Shown here: one piece after another, positions 25,975 through 34,331 of the stretch
Position numbering within the stretch: the stretch's first letter is position 1
Layout: each line of letters begins with the position of its first letter
Assembly: GCF_046292825.1 (NCBI RefSeq)
Contig: NZ_JBKBQG010000001.1
Span: forward strand, 1-64,000
From: Salinarimonas sp046292825
GTDB lineage: Bacteria; Pseudomonadota; Alphaproteobacteria; Rhizobiales; Beijerinckiaceae
Reading direction: 5' to 3'
Length of the DNA stretch: 64,000 nucleotides
Made by a program: the position numbers and the translations under genes
The notes under the pieces: generated by a model
What the model was told of the DNA's origin: nothing
The model's database searches: none
Seen by the model: the letters and a program-made list of their open reading frames with translations, nothing else

Positions 25975-27003
25975 TCACGGCGTCTCCTCGATCACCGCCG
26001 CGACGGGGCGTCGGGCGGCGGGGGCGATCGCGGGGCCGCGGCCGATGCGCATCAGGAGCTGAGGCAGCCCCGCTTCGCCGATCGCCTCGGCGAGGCGGGG
26101 GCGCAGCGCGTCGACTTCGACGGGCTGGTTGAGATAGGCCGCCGTGAGCCCCGCCGCCGCGACCTCGAGGAGGACGTCGAGATGGGCCGCGCCGGCGGCG
26201 AGCCAGTCGCGGGGCGTGTCGCCAGGCGTCGAGAAGGCGAGGAGGGCGGGGGAGCCCGCGGCGATCGCCTCGTCCTTCGCGCCGATGCCCTCGCCCATGT
26301 CGAAGGTGCGGATGACGAGGCCGCCGACGGACGAGAGCACGTCCGGCATACCGAAGGCCGCGCCCGAGAGCCCGTCGCCGGTGCGGCGCGGATGCACCCA
26401 GGCGGCGAGCTCGCGGCGGAAGGAGGGGTCGGCGAATTGCGCGCGGTCGCCCTCGGCGACGAGGGCCGCGACGGCGCGTTTCGCGGCGGCGTCCTCGAGG
26501 ATCGCGAGCGCCACCCCCCGCGCTTCTGCGAGGGCGCGCATCCGCTCGGCGAGCCCGTCCGGCAACGGCGCGTCGGCGAAGGCGCGGCGCGTCGTGCGCC
26601 GCAGGCCGATCGCCGCGAGGCGCTTCGCGTCCTCGGCATCGGGTGCGTGCGACGGGCCGAAGCCGATGCGCGCGAACAGGTCCGGGTCGTCCGCGTCCGG
26701 CAGGAGCGCGATCTCCCCCGCATGCCCGAGCGCCCGCAAGGCCGCCTCCAGACAGGCGATCGCGGCGCCGCAGGAGATCGCGAGCGCCCGGTCGTGCGGA
26801 TCGACGACGGGGAGGCAGCGGGTGCGGTCGGCGCGCACCTCGAGCCGATCGCCGGCGATGCGGAAGATCCAGGGCTGCGTGTTGTGACCAGACGGCGCCA
26901 GGATGGCGTAGCCGACGAGAAAGCGCCAACGCGCGGCCGGCGGGGCGGTGCGCGGGTAGTCGGCGGCATCGATCGACCAGGGGGCGAGGGCGTCCGAATT
27001 CAT
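25975..27003 (-). CDS. Acg-type FMN-binding nitroreductase-fold protein
   Basis: This is a 342-residue protein made of two nitroreductase-like halves, as in the Acg family of Mycobacterium. The N-terminal SGHNTQPWIF motif is the family's flavin-binding region. The second half contains STPGDTPRDWLAAGAAHLDVLLEVAAAGL, the usual nitroreductase helix. Acg proteins bind FMN but have a lid that blocks electron transfer, and are thought to store or sequester flavin; this is known for the family, not shown here. The ATG at 27003 has GGAGAG nearby. The stop lies 19 bases from the convergent osmC stop. Confidence 0.85.
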   Translation of the reverse strand: MNSDALAPWSIDAADYPRTAPPAARWRFLVGYAILAPSGHNTQPWIFRIAGDRLEVRADRTRCLPVVDPHDRALAISCGAAIACLEAALRALGHAGEIALLPDADDPDLFARIGFGPSHAPDAEDAKRLAAIGLRRTTRRAFADAPLPDGLAERMRALAEARGVALAILEDAAAKRAVAALVAEGDRAQFADPSFRRELAAWVHPRRTGDGLSGAAFGMPDVLSSVGGLVIRTFDMGEGIGAKDEAIAAGSPALLAFSTPGDTPRDWLAAGAAHLDVLLEVAAAGLTAAYLNQPVEVDALRPRLAEAIGEAGLPQLLMRIGRGPAIAPAARRPVAAVIEETP

Positions 27004-27079
27004 GGGGGCTCTCCGGATGCTGGACGAGCCGATGATGCGCGATCCGGCCGAGCGGCGCCTTGACGATTCGCAAGGAGCA

Positions 27080-27220
27080 TCCCTCCCCGTAGGGGAGGGT
27101 GGCCTCGCGAGCGAAGCGAGAGAGGTCGGGTGGGGCACGACGCTTGAAGGAAGATCTCCACCCGGGCCCCACCCGACCCCTTCGCTCCGCTCAGGGGCCA
27201 CCCTCCCATACGGGGAGGGA
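27080..27220. repeat. Palindromic repeat, family R2, full copy
   Basis: This is a 141-base inverted repeat. The 25-base outer arms (starting TCCCTCCCCGTA) match with one mismatch, and each arm is itself a hairpin. GGTCGGGTGGGGC and its complement GGGGCCCCACCCGACC form an inner stem. It lies between the nitroreductase start and the end of phnE. The left half is shared with 9911-9993. The architecture (hairpin, GGTGGC, variable stem, GGTCGGRTGGGG) is the same as in family R1. Confidence 0.85.
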
Positions 27221-27231
27221 ACGACGACCCC

Positions 27232-28050
27232 TCAGATGATCGCCTTTCGCACCTTCGCCGACACCCATTCCGAGACGATCACGGTGGCGAGGATCACGAT
27301 GAAGATCACCGTCACCTCCGACCAGGCGAGGCGGCCGAGGGAGGATTGCAGCTGAAGGCCGATGCCGCCGGCGCCGACGAGGCCGAGGATCGTCGATTCG
27401 CGGATGTTGATGTCCCAGCGGAAGACCGAGATCCCGGCGAAGGCGGGCAGCACCTGGGGAACGATCGCGTAGTCGATCACCTGCGCGCCGCCCGCCCCAG
27501 TCGCGCGCACGGCCTCGACTTGAGATTCGTCGATCTCCTCGATCGCCTCGTAGAGGAGCTTGCCGATGAAGCCGATCGAGCGCAGCGCGATGGCGAGGAT
27601 GCCGGCCAGAATGCCCGGGCCGAGGATCGCGACGAGGAGGAGCGCCCAGATCAGCGAGTTGATCGAGCGCGAGGCCACGATGACGAGGAGCGCGACCGGG
27701 CGCACGAACGCGGCCGATGGCGTCGTGTTGCGCGCGGCCAGGAACGCGACCGGCACCGCGATCAGGATGCCGAGCAGCGTGCCGAGCGTCGCCATGTTGA
27801 GCGTGTCCCAGAGCGGCACCCAGAGCCGATCGAGGACCGACCAGCGCGGCGGCCAGGAGCGCGACAGGAGGTCGGCCGCCTGGCGCGGCGCGTCCTGCAC
27901 GAAGAACCAGATCGTGTCCTGCGTCATCACCTGGAAGCAGAACACGGTCAGCGCCACGAGCGCGAGCCAGCCCGCGAAGGCCGCGAATTGCCGGGGGCTC
28001 GTGCGGCGGGTCCAGATCTTCTTGTCGTCGGCGAGGGTTCTGACGGGCAT
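27232..28050 (-). CDS. phnE: Phosphonate ABC transporter permease
   Basis: This is a 272-residue inner-membrane permease with about six helices. It belongs to the PhnE family. The cytoplasmic EAA-like loop is clear (EAIEEIDESQVEAVRATGAGGAQVI), as is the C-terminal block FRWDINIRESTILGLVGAGGIGLQL. It is the last gene of the operon and starts one base inside the stop region of the first permease gene (position 28050 is shared). The two permeases are expected to form a heterodimer with the PhnC ATPase. The transported compound could be a phosphonate, phosphite or a phosphate ester. Confidence 0.92.
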   Translation of the reverse strand: MPVRTLADDKKIWTRRTSPRQFAAFAGWLALVALTVFCFQVMTQDTIWFFVQDAPRQAADLLSRSWPPRWSVLDRLWVPLWDTLNMATLGTLLGILIAVPVAFLAARNTTPSAAFVRPVALLVIVASRSINSLIWALLLVAILGPGILAGILAIALRSIGFIGKLLYEAIEEIDESQVEAVRATGAGGAQVIDYAIVPQVLPAFAGISVFRWDINIRESTILGLVGAGGIGLQLQSSLGRLAWSEVTVIFIVILATVIVSEWVSAKVRKAII

Positions 28051-28880
28051 CACTGGATCCGCTTGCGAAGCGCGCTCGAGACGTATTCGGAGGCGAGCAC
28101 GACGAGGATGATCAGGATGAGGATCGCCGCGGCGGTGTCGTATTCGTAGCGATCCATGGCGACGTTGAGCGTCGCGCCGATGCCGCCCGCGCCGACGATG
28201 CCGATCACCGCCGATTCGCGGAAATTGATGTCGAGCCGGTACATCGACAGGCCGACGAGGCGCGGCATCACCTGCGGCTGGATGCCGTAATTGAGCACCT
28301 GCCACCAGGAGGCGCCCGTCGCGCGCATGGCTTCCGCCTGCGCCTCGTCGATGTCCTCGATGTCCTCGGCGAGGAGCTTGCCCATGAAGCCGATCGTCGC
28401 GAAGGCGAGCGTCAGGAAGCCGGCGAAGGGGCCGAAGCCGAACATCGCCACGAACAGGATCGCGACGATGATCTCCTGGAAGGAGCGCGAGACGGCTATG
28501 ATCGCCCGGCAGACCATGTAGATCGGCATCGGCGCGATGTTGCGCGCAGCCCCGATCCCGATCGGGATCGACAGGATCACGCCCGCGACCGTCGAGGTGA
28601 GCGTCATCGTCAGGCTCTCGACGAAGCCGTTGTAGATGTCGCGCGAGCGGGAGGTGAAGTCCGGCTGCAGGAAGGATTGGACGAAGCGCGCGCCGCGATC
28701 GAGCCCCTCGACGACGCGTGTCCAGTTCACGTCGAGGCCGCCGATGGCCAACACCAGATAGAGGAGGCAGCCGCCATAGACGAGGACGCGAATCCAGAAG
28801 CTCTGGATGAAGAGCGGCGGGCGCTTCCAGCGGCGGCCGGGGCGCGGCCCGGCTGAGGCGAGGGCGGGCGCGTCGCTCAT
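28050..28880 (-). CDS. phnE: Phosphonate ABC transporter permease
   Basis: This is a 276-residue paralogue of the following permease. It has the EAA loop (EDIEDIDEAQAEAMRATGASWWQVL) and the conserved YRLDINFRESAVIGIVGAGGIG near the C-terminus. It carries a longer N-terminal region with one extra hydrophobic helix before the periplasmic loop. Its ATG overlaps the phnC stop (ATGA). Having two phnE genes is typical of alphaproteobacterial phnDCEE operons such as that of Sinorhizobium. Confidence 0.92.
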   Translation of the reverse strand: MSDAPALASAGPRPGRRWKRPPLFIQSFWIRVLVYGGCLLYLVLAIGGLDVNWTRVVEGLDRGARFVQSFLQPDFTSRSRDIYNGFVESLTMTLTSTVAGVILSIPIGIGAARNIAPMPIYMVCRAIIAVSRSFQEIIVAILFVAMFGFGPFAGFLTLAFATIGFMGKLLAEDIEDIDEAQAEAMRATGASWWQVLNYGIQPQVMPRLVGLSMYRLDINFRESAVIGIVGAGGIGATLNVAMDRYEYDTAAAILILIILVVLASEYVSSALRKRIQ

Positions 28881-29713
28881 GCCGCACCCGCCTTGGCGCG
28901 CTCGCGAGCCTGATAGGCGGCGACCGCCGCGGCGTCCTCGGCCGCGTCCGCGTGCTCCTTCTGCATCGCGTTCCAGTCCTCGGAGCCGTAGATGCGGGTG
29001 AGCGCCTCGTCGTCGAGGGTCTCGGGCGGGCCGTCGAAGACGATCTCGCCGGCGCGCAGGCCGACGATGCGGTCGACGAACATCTTGGCCAGCAGCACGT
29101 CGTGAATGTTGATGATCGCCGGCAGCCCGCGCTCGCGGCAGATCTCGGTGATGAGCCGCATGATCTGGCGCGAGGTCTTGGGATCGAGCGAGGCGGTCGG
29201 CTCGTCGACGAGGAGGAGCTCGGGGTCCTGCTCGAGCGCGCGGGCGATGCCGACCCGCTGGCGTTGCCCGCCCGAGAGCGCGTCGGCGCGCTTGTCGACA
29301 TGGTCGGTCAGCCCCACGCGGTCGAGGAGCGCGAAGGCCTTGTCGACGTCCGCTTGCGGGTAGCGGCGCAGGAAGGAGCGCCAGAACGGCACGTAGCCGA
29401 GCCGGCCGGAGAGCACGTTCTCCATCACGGTGAGGCGCTCGACGAGGGCGTATTCCTGGAAGATCATGCCGATGCGCCGCCGCAGGCGCCGCAGCTCCGA
29501 GCGGCCGGCGCCCGTCAGCTCCTTCTCGCCGAGGAAGACCTTGCCCGCGCTCGGCTCGACGAGCCGGTTGACGCAGCGGATCAGCGTCGACTTGCCGGCG
29601 CCGGAGGGCCCGATCAGGCCCACGACCTGGCCGGCGGGCACGGTGAAGGAGACGTCGGTCAAGGCTCGGTCGCCCGTCTTGTAGCGCTTGGTGAGGCCTT
29701 CCAGTCGCAACAT
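28877..29713 (-). CDS. phnC: Phosphonate ABC transporter ATP-binding protein
   Basis: This is a 278-residue ABC ATPase. It has Walker A GPSGAGKST at about residues 35-43, the Q-loop in MIFQEYALVERLTV, the signature LSGGQRQRVGIARAL, and Walker B LLLVDEPTASLD. The PhnC-specific segments RLGYVPFWRSFLRRYP and the C-terminal IYGSEDW are present. The C-terminal 25 residues form a charged helix. It is separated from phnD by 346 bases that hold a 179-base palindromic element, which is unusual for this operon. Confidence 0.95.
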   Translation of the reverse strand: MLRLEGLTKRYKTGDRALTDVSFTVPAGQVVGLIGPSGAGKSTLIRCVNRLVEPSAGKVFLGEKELTGAGRSELRRLRRRIGMIFQEYALVERLTVMENVLSGRLGYVPFWRSFLRRYPQADVDKAFALLDRVGLTDHVDKRADALSGGQRQRVGIARALEQDPELLLVDEPTASLDPKTSRQIMRLITEICRERGLPAIINIHDVLLAKMFVDRIVGLRAGEIVFDGPPETLDDEALTRIYGSEDWNAMQKEHADAAEDAAAVAAYQARERAKAGAA

Positions 29714-29805
29714 GCGTGCGCTCCCGTGGGGTGATTGAATAGATCTACGCGACGACACCGCCGCTCGCCGAGGGGAGCTTTCGCGACGGCAAGAGCCCCT
29801 CCGCC

Positions 29806-29984
29806 CGTCATTCCGGGGCGCGAAGCGAGCCCGGAACCCAGACTCCAGACGTCCGCTCGAGCGCGCATGCCGCGCTCGTTCCACCACGCTGATGCAGTCG
29901 ACCCCGGAGGGACGCAGCCTATAGGCTGCTCATCCAAGCGTCGTGGTTCTGGGTTCCGGGCTCGCTTCGCGCCCCGGAATGACG
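29806..29984. repeat. Palindromic repeat element inside the phn operon (family R3)
   Basis: Two perfect 37-base inverted arms (29806-29842 and 29948-29984; outer sequence CGTCATTCCGGGGCGCGAAG) enclose about 105 bases. The interior contains an 8-bp stem with a 5-base loop at 29858-29878 and the 12-base palindrome AGCCTATAGGCT. Arms of this type (ATTCCGGGGCGCGAAGC) are common as dispersed repeats in Hyphomicrobiales. The gap between phnD and phnC (29714-30059) otherwise holds nothing recognisable. Confidence 0.88.
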
Positions 29985-30059
29985 ACGTGGAGATTGCCCG
30001 TCGAGAATGCCTGACGCGCCGCGGCGTGCTGGCCGCGGCGCGTGGGGATCGCGCGATCC

Positions 30060-31013
30060 TCAATTGCAGGTGTATTGCACGTCCATGGCGGCGTCGATCT
30101 GCCGGACCACCGCCCAGTGCTCCTGGAACGTGATCGGCACGAACTGCGCCTCGCCCGAGCGCGAGAACTCCTCCTGGAGGGAGGTGCCTTCCCAATCGAA
30201 CGAGAAGAACGCCTCGCGCACCTTCTCCTGCAGGTCGGGATGCAGGTTGAAGACGGTGCCGTAGCCGGTGGTGGGGAAGGTCTGCGAGGTGTAGATCGTG
30301 ACGATCTGCTCGGGCTGCACCACGCCGCGATCCTTCATGCGGCGCATGACCGAGTTCGCGATCGCGGCCGCGTCGTAGTCGCGGTTGGCGACGCCGAGAA
30401 TCGAATTGTCGTGGGCGCCCGAGAAGGCCGGGGTGAAGTCGCGGCCGGCGACGAGGCCGAATTCGTCCTCGAGCAGCGCCGACGGCGCCTTGAAGCCGGA
30501 ATTCGAGGTCTCGGAGGTGAAGGCGAGCGTGCGCCCGCGCAGATCCTCGAGCGTCTCGATGCCCGAGCCCGGATGGGTGATGATCTCCATCTCGTAGCCG
30601 AAGGAGCCGTCCTCGCGCGCCATCATGGCGAAGGGCCGGAAGCCGGCGCAGGCGACCGCCAGCGGGTTCGAGCCGGTGTTGAAGCCCGCGACGTGCAGGC
30701 GCCCGGCGCGCATCGCCTCGAGCTGGGCTGCGTTCGACTGGACGGGGAAGAACTGCACGCGCCGCCCGGTGACCTCCTCCATGTGCTCGAGGAAGGGACG
30801 CCACACCTCGGCATAGACGGCGGGGTCCTCGACCGGCGTATAGGCGAAGATCAGCGTCGCCGGGTCGACCCATTGGGACGGATCGGTCGGGATGTCGGCG
30901 ATCATGTCGCCGTCGTTGTCGACGAAACGGCTGTCGAGGGGGAAGCTCTCGGCCTGCGCGAGCGCGGGCGCGAGGCTGATCACGGCCGCGGCGGCCAGAA
31001 TGCGAAACGACAT
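30060..31013 (-). CDS. phnD: Phosphonate ABC transporter substrate-binding protein
   Basis: This is a 317-residue periplasmic protein with a Sec signal peptide (residues 1-21, ending ALAQA). The PhnD family pattern is seen: LIFAYTPVEDP at the start of the mature fold, VAGFNTGSNPLAVACAGFRPFA, and TLAFTSETSNSGFKAP, whose Ser/Thr residues bind the phosphonate group. SGAHDNSILGVANRDYDAAAI is also typical. It is the first gene of the phnDCEE operon, about 90 bases downstream of a candidate Pho box. No C-P lyase or phosphonatase genes are present in the window. Confidence 0.95.
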   Translation of the reverse strand: MSFRILAAAAVISLAPALAQAESFPLDSRFVDNDGDMIADIPTDPSQWVDPATLIFAYTPVEDPAVYAEVWRPFLEHMEEVTGRRVQFFPVQSNAAQLEAMRAGRLHVAGFNTGSNPLAVACAGFRPFAMMAREDGSFGYEMEIITHPGSGIETLEDLRGRTLAFTSETSNSGFKAPSALLEDEFGLVAGRDFTPAFSGAHDNSILGVANRDYDAAAIANSVMRRMKDRGVVQPEQIVTIYTSQTFPTTGYGTVFNLHPDLQEKVREAFFSFDWEGTSLQEEFSRSGEAQFVPITFQEHWAVVRQIDAAMDVQYTCN

Positions 31014-31100
31014 CGTCGCGATCTCCCTTGGTTGATCTCGATATGGGCCCGATGGCGCGCGTTGCGCTCCCGGCCGCAGGTCGCCGCCTAACAAGCCCAC

Positions 31101-31118
31101 GTAACAGAGCGATGACGC
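31101..31118 (-). promoter_or_regulatory. Candidate Pho box upstream of phnD
   Basis: On the minus strand GCGTCAT, a four-base spacer CGCT and CTGTTAC form two 7-base direct repeats. They match the PhoB half-site CTGTCAT/CTGTCAC in 5 and 6 of 7 positions. A TTGTTA six bases further on could serve as the -10 element. This would place phn transport under phosphate control, as is usual for the operon. Confidence 0.5.
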
Positions 31119-31272
31119 CGCGCCCGATCGCGACCGCATTCCCGTCACGCTCGCGCCGCGCGCAGGGAACAGAAGCGGGGCCGCGCGCGTCGTGATCTCC
31201 GGACCGGCCGGCACCTTTAGCGCGGCGGCGTCCGCGTCGCTCGGTTCAGGGAGGTGCTCGGGTTTGAACGGT

Positions 31273-32421
31273 ATGGAGGGAGCGTCCCCGTCGCAGCGCG
31301 ACCTGCGCCTCGACGTCTTTCGCGGCATCGCGCTGATCGTGATCGCGATCGCGCACGTGCCCTTCAACCCGCTCGCGGCGTACATGCCCGGACGGTTCGG
31401 CTATTCGGACGCGGCCGAGATCTTCGTCTTCGTGTCGGGTGCGGCGTCCGCGATCGCCTTCGGGCGGCTCTACGAGACGCGCGGCTTCGCGCTCGCCACC
31501 GCCCGCGTCGCCCAGCGCGTCTGGCAGGTCTATTGGGTCCATGTCGGCGTGTTCCTGGTCCTCGCGGCGTCGATGGCGCGGCTCGGCACGCTGCCGGACG
31601 GGGAGGGGCTCTACATCGAGCGGCTGTGGCTCGTGCCCTTCTTCGAGGACACGGTCGACAACCTGATCGCGTTCCTCACGCTCACCTACGTGCCGAATTA
31701 TTTCGACATCCTGCCGATGTATCTCGTCATCCTCGCCATGATCCCGGTCGCGATGGCGCTGGCGCGGGTCTCGCCGCTCCTGGCGCTCGGCGCGTCGCTC
31801 GGCCTCTGGACGATCGCGCAGACCGGGGCGCTCGGGCTTCCGGCGGAGCCGTGGTCGGAAAGGCCGTGGTTCTTCGATCCCTTCGCCTGGCAGGTGCTGT
31901 TCTTCGCCGGCTTCTACGTCGCGCGCGGCACGATTCCCGTCCCCGCCTTCACGAAGCGACGGGTCGGCGCGGCGCTCGCGATCGTCGCGGGCAGCGCGCT
32001 CCTCGCCTGGGCGCCTGCCCGCGAGGCCGTGCCGGCGCTCGCGTCTCTCGCGGAGACGATCGTGCCGCTGGCGTCGAAGACGCAGCTCGGGATCGCGCGG
32101 ATCGTGCATTTCCTCGCGCTCGCTTATTGCGCGGTCTACGTCGTCGAGCGCTGGGGCTGGGTGCTGCGAACCGCCGCGGCGGGCGCGCTGGCGCGGCTCG
32201 GCGGACAATCGCTCGCCGTGTTCGCGGTGGGGCTCGTCGCCTCGCAGGCGATGGGCGTCGCGCTCGACCATGTCGGCCGCGACGCGCTCCCCGTCATCCT
32301 CGTGAACGCCGCCGGAATCGCCGCGCTCTTCGCCTGCGCGGAGATCGCGATCTGGTTCAAGAGCGCGCCGTGGAAGGCGCGCCGCGCGAGCGCGCGCCCG
32401 CAGGTCGTGCCGGCGGAATAG
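31273..32421 (+). CDS. opgC: OpgC-domain membrane protein (glucan succinyltransferase-like)
   Basis: This is a 382-residue membrane protein of the OpgC family (acyltransferase-3 related) with about ten helices. The N-terminus RDLRLDVFRGIALIVIAIAHVP carries the conserved Arg-x-x-Gly and His, and YSDAAEIFVFVSGAASAIAFG is the OpgC signature. It would transfer succinyl or similar groups from the cytoplasm to periplasmic glucans. The ATG at 31273 is used; a TTG three codons earlier has better spacing from GGGAGG (31249-31254) and may be the true start. An OpgH-type glucosyltransferase gene lies 15 kb away. Confidence 0.88.
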   Translation: MEGASPSQRDLRLDVFRGIALIVIAIAHVPFNPLAAYMPGRFGYSDAAEIFVFVSGAASAIAFGRLYETRGFALATARVAQRVWQVYWVHVGVFLVLAASMARLGTLPDGEGLYIERLWLVPFFEDTVDNLIAFLTLTYVPNYFDILPMYLVILAMIPVAMALARVSPLLALGASLGLWTIAQTGALGLPAEPWSERPWFFDPFAWQVLFFAGFYVARGTIPVPAFTKRRVGAALAIVAGSALLAWAPAREAVPALASLAETIVPLASKTQLGIARIVHFLALAYCAVYVVERWGWVLRTAAAGALARLGGQSLAVFAVGLVASQAMGVALDHVGRDALPVILVNAAGIAALFACAEIAIWFKSAPWKARRASARPQVVPAE

Positions 32422-32426
32422 ATGGG

Positions 32427-34331
32427 TCAGCGGCGCGCGACGATGTCCACGCCCGCGGCCGGAACGCTCCGCCCGTCCCAGTCCACGGGTTCCGGTCCGT
32501 AATTGAAGGCGAACACGTGGTGCGGCGTTCGGCGCAGGCGCAGGCCCTCCGGCAGCGTCAGCGTCGCGATCCCCGTCTCGTCGCAGGCCTCGCCGAGGAT
32601 GCGCGCGAGCGCTGCGGCATCGGGCCATCCGCCGAGATAGTCGATCGCGCCCGCGCGCATGCGGGCGGGTAGACCATCGGCGGTCTCCTCGACCACGTGC
32701 GCGGTGCCCTCCAGCACCTCGCGCCAATGCCGGAACGCGCCGCCGGCCGGCAGCCTCACCGCGACGTCCGGAGGCAGGCTCTCGACGCGGGCGACGCGCG
32801 CGTCGAGGCCGGGCAGATTCGGGGGAAGGGGCACGGGAATGGCGAAGTCGGCGGTCTTCGCATTCGTGCGCGGCCCCACCAGCACCCGCCCGTCGTGCCT
32901 GGCGATCGCGCCCGCGAGCGCGTCCGGCAGGGTGGCGAGGCCGGGGATCGCGACGACGCGCCAGGGCGAGAGATCCGCGGTCGAGGGCGGCACGACGTCC
33001 ACGTCGAGCCCGAGCCGGCGCATCGCCCGATAGAAGGCGAAGCACAGGCGGAAATAGTCGAAGTCCGCGCCCTGCGGCTGCACCTCCCAGGCCCAGGCGC
33101 TCTCGTAATCGAAGACGAGGGCGACCGTGCCCGGCGCGGTGCCGACGTCGGGCATCGCCGCGATCTCGCGCGCGACCTGCGCCGCCTCGGCGAGGCCGGG
33201 CGCGGGGGCGTCGTCGGGGCGCAGGAGGCCGGCATGCATCTGCTCCTGCGCGAAGGGGGCCTGACGCCAGCGGAAGAAGCAGACCGCCTCCGCCCCGTGC
33301 GCGAAGGCCTCCCAGGCCCACAGTCGCACCATGCCCGGCAGCGGCGCGGGATTGTAGGGCGCCCAGTTCACGGGACCGGGCTGCTGCTCCATCACCCAGA
33401 GCCGCCCGCGGCCGACCGCGCGGTAGAGATCGTGGTGGAAGGCCTGGAAATCGGGGTCGCCCTGGCGCAGGTAGCGCGCCTTGTGCGCGGGCTCCGCCTC
33501 GAGCCGGTCCGAGAGGAAGCCGATCGGGTACGAATCCCAGGTCGCGATGTCGAGATCGGCGCCGACCGCGTAATGGTCGAAGTCGAGCACGCGGCCCATG
33601 TAATTGTGCAGGATCGGCGCCCGCGTGTGCCGGCGCAGGATGTCGACCTGCAGCTTGTTGAACGAGACGACCTCCTCGGAGGCGAAGCGGCGGAAATCGA
33701 GCGCGTGGGCCGGGTTCGGCTCGGTGACCGTGAGGTTCGGCAGCTCGATCTCCTCGAAGGAGCGATAGTCCATCGACCAGAACACGTTGCCCCAGGCGCG
33801 GTTCAGCGCCTGCGGCGACTGGTATTTTCGCGCGAGCCAGTCGCGGAAGGCGTCGCGCGCGGCGGGGGAATAGGAGCGGGTGGTGTCGTGGCAACCGTAT
33901 TCGTTGTCGACCTGCCAGGCGACGACATGCGGATCATCGCCGTAGCGCCGGGCCAGGATCTCGACGATGCGCGCGCATTCGCGCCGATAACCTTCGTGGC
34001 TGAAGCAATAATGCCGGCGCGAGCCGAAGCGGCGCGGCTGCCCGCGCGCGTCGTGGGCGAGCATGTCGGGATGGCGCTCGAGCATCCAGCGCGGCGGCGT
34101 CGCGGTCGGCGTGCCGAGGACGACGCGCAGGCCCGCCGCACCGAGCGTCGCGATCGCGCGGTCGAGCCAGTCGAGCGCGAGCCGGCCGGGCTCCGGCTCC
34201 AGGCGCGACCAGGCGAATTCGCCGATGCGCACGAGGCTCAGCCCGGCCTCGACCATGCGCCGCGCATCGCGCGCCCACCATTCCTCCGGCCAGTGCTCCG
34301 GGTAATAGCAGATTCCCAGCGCGCGCGTCAT
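32427..34331 (-). CDS. Beta-galactosidase, glycoside hydrolase family 42
   Basis: This is a 634-residue enzyme with a TIM-barrel (residues 1-390), a Rossmann-like trimerisation domain (about 395-585) and a short C-terminal beta domain. The N-terminus LGICYYPEHWPEEWW is the GH42 signature. The acid/base is Glu144 (Asn143-Glu144 in WQVDNEYG) and the nucleophile is Glu315 (VMEQQPG). No signal peptide is present, so it acts on imported galactosides in the cytoplasm. It is the last gene of the galactoside operon and overlaps the lactonase stop by ATGA. Activity on arabinosides is an alternative within GH42. Confidence 0.95.
   Translation of the reverse strand: MTRALGICYYPEHWPEEWWARDARRMVEAGLSLVRIGEFAWSRLEPEPGRLALDWLDRAIATLGAAGLRVVLGTPTATPPRWMLERHPDMLAHDARGQPRRFGSRRHYCFSHEGYRRECARIVEILARRYGDDPHVVAWQVDNEYGCHDTTRSYSPAARDAFRDWLARKYQSPQALNRAWGNVFWSMDYRSFEEIELPNLTVTEPNPAHALDFRRFASEEVVSFNKLQVDILRRHTRAPILHNYMGRVLDFDHYAVGADLDIATWDSYPIGFLSDRLEAEPAHKARYLRQGDPDFQAFHHDLYRAVGRGRLWVMEQQPGPVNWAPYNPAPLPGMVRLWAWEAFAHGAEAVCFFRWRQAPFAQEQMHAGLLRPDDAPAPGLAEAAQVAREIAAMPDVGTAPGTVALVFDYESAWAWEVQPQGADFDYFRLCFAFYRAMRRLGLDVDVVPPSTADLSPWRVVAIPGLATLPDALAGAIARHDGRVLVGPRTNAKTADFAIPVPLPPNLPGLDARVARVESLPPDVAVRLPAGGAFRHWREVLEGTAHVVEETADGLPARMRAGAIDYLGGWPDAAALARILGEACDETGIATLTLPEGLRLRRTPHHVFAFNYGPEPVDWDGRSVPAAGVDIVARR

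Noticed and set aside
27232..31013. Looked for C-P lyase, phosphonatase or phosphite dehydrogenase genes beside the phn transporter
   Set aside because: None is present; neighbours are a nitroreductase and OpgC, so the substrate was left open.
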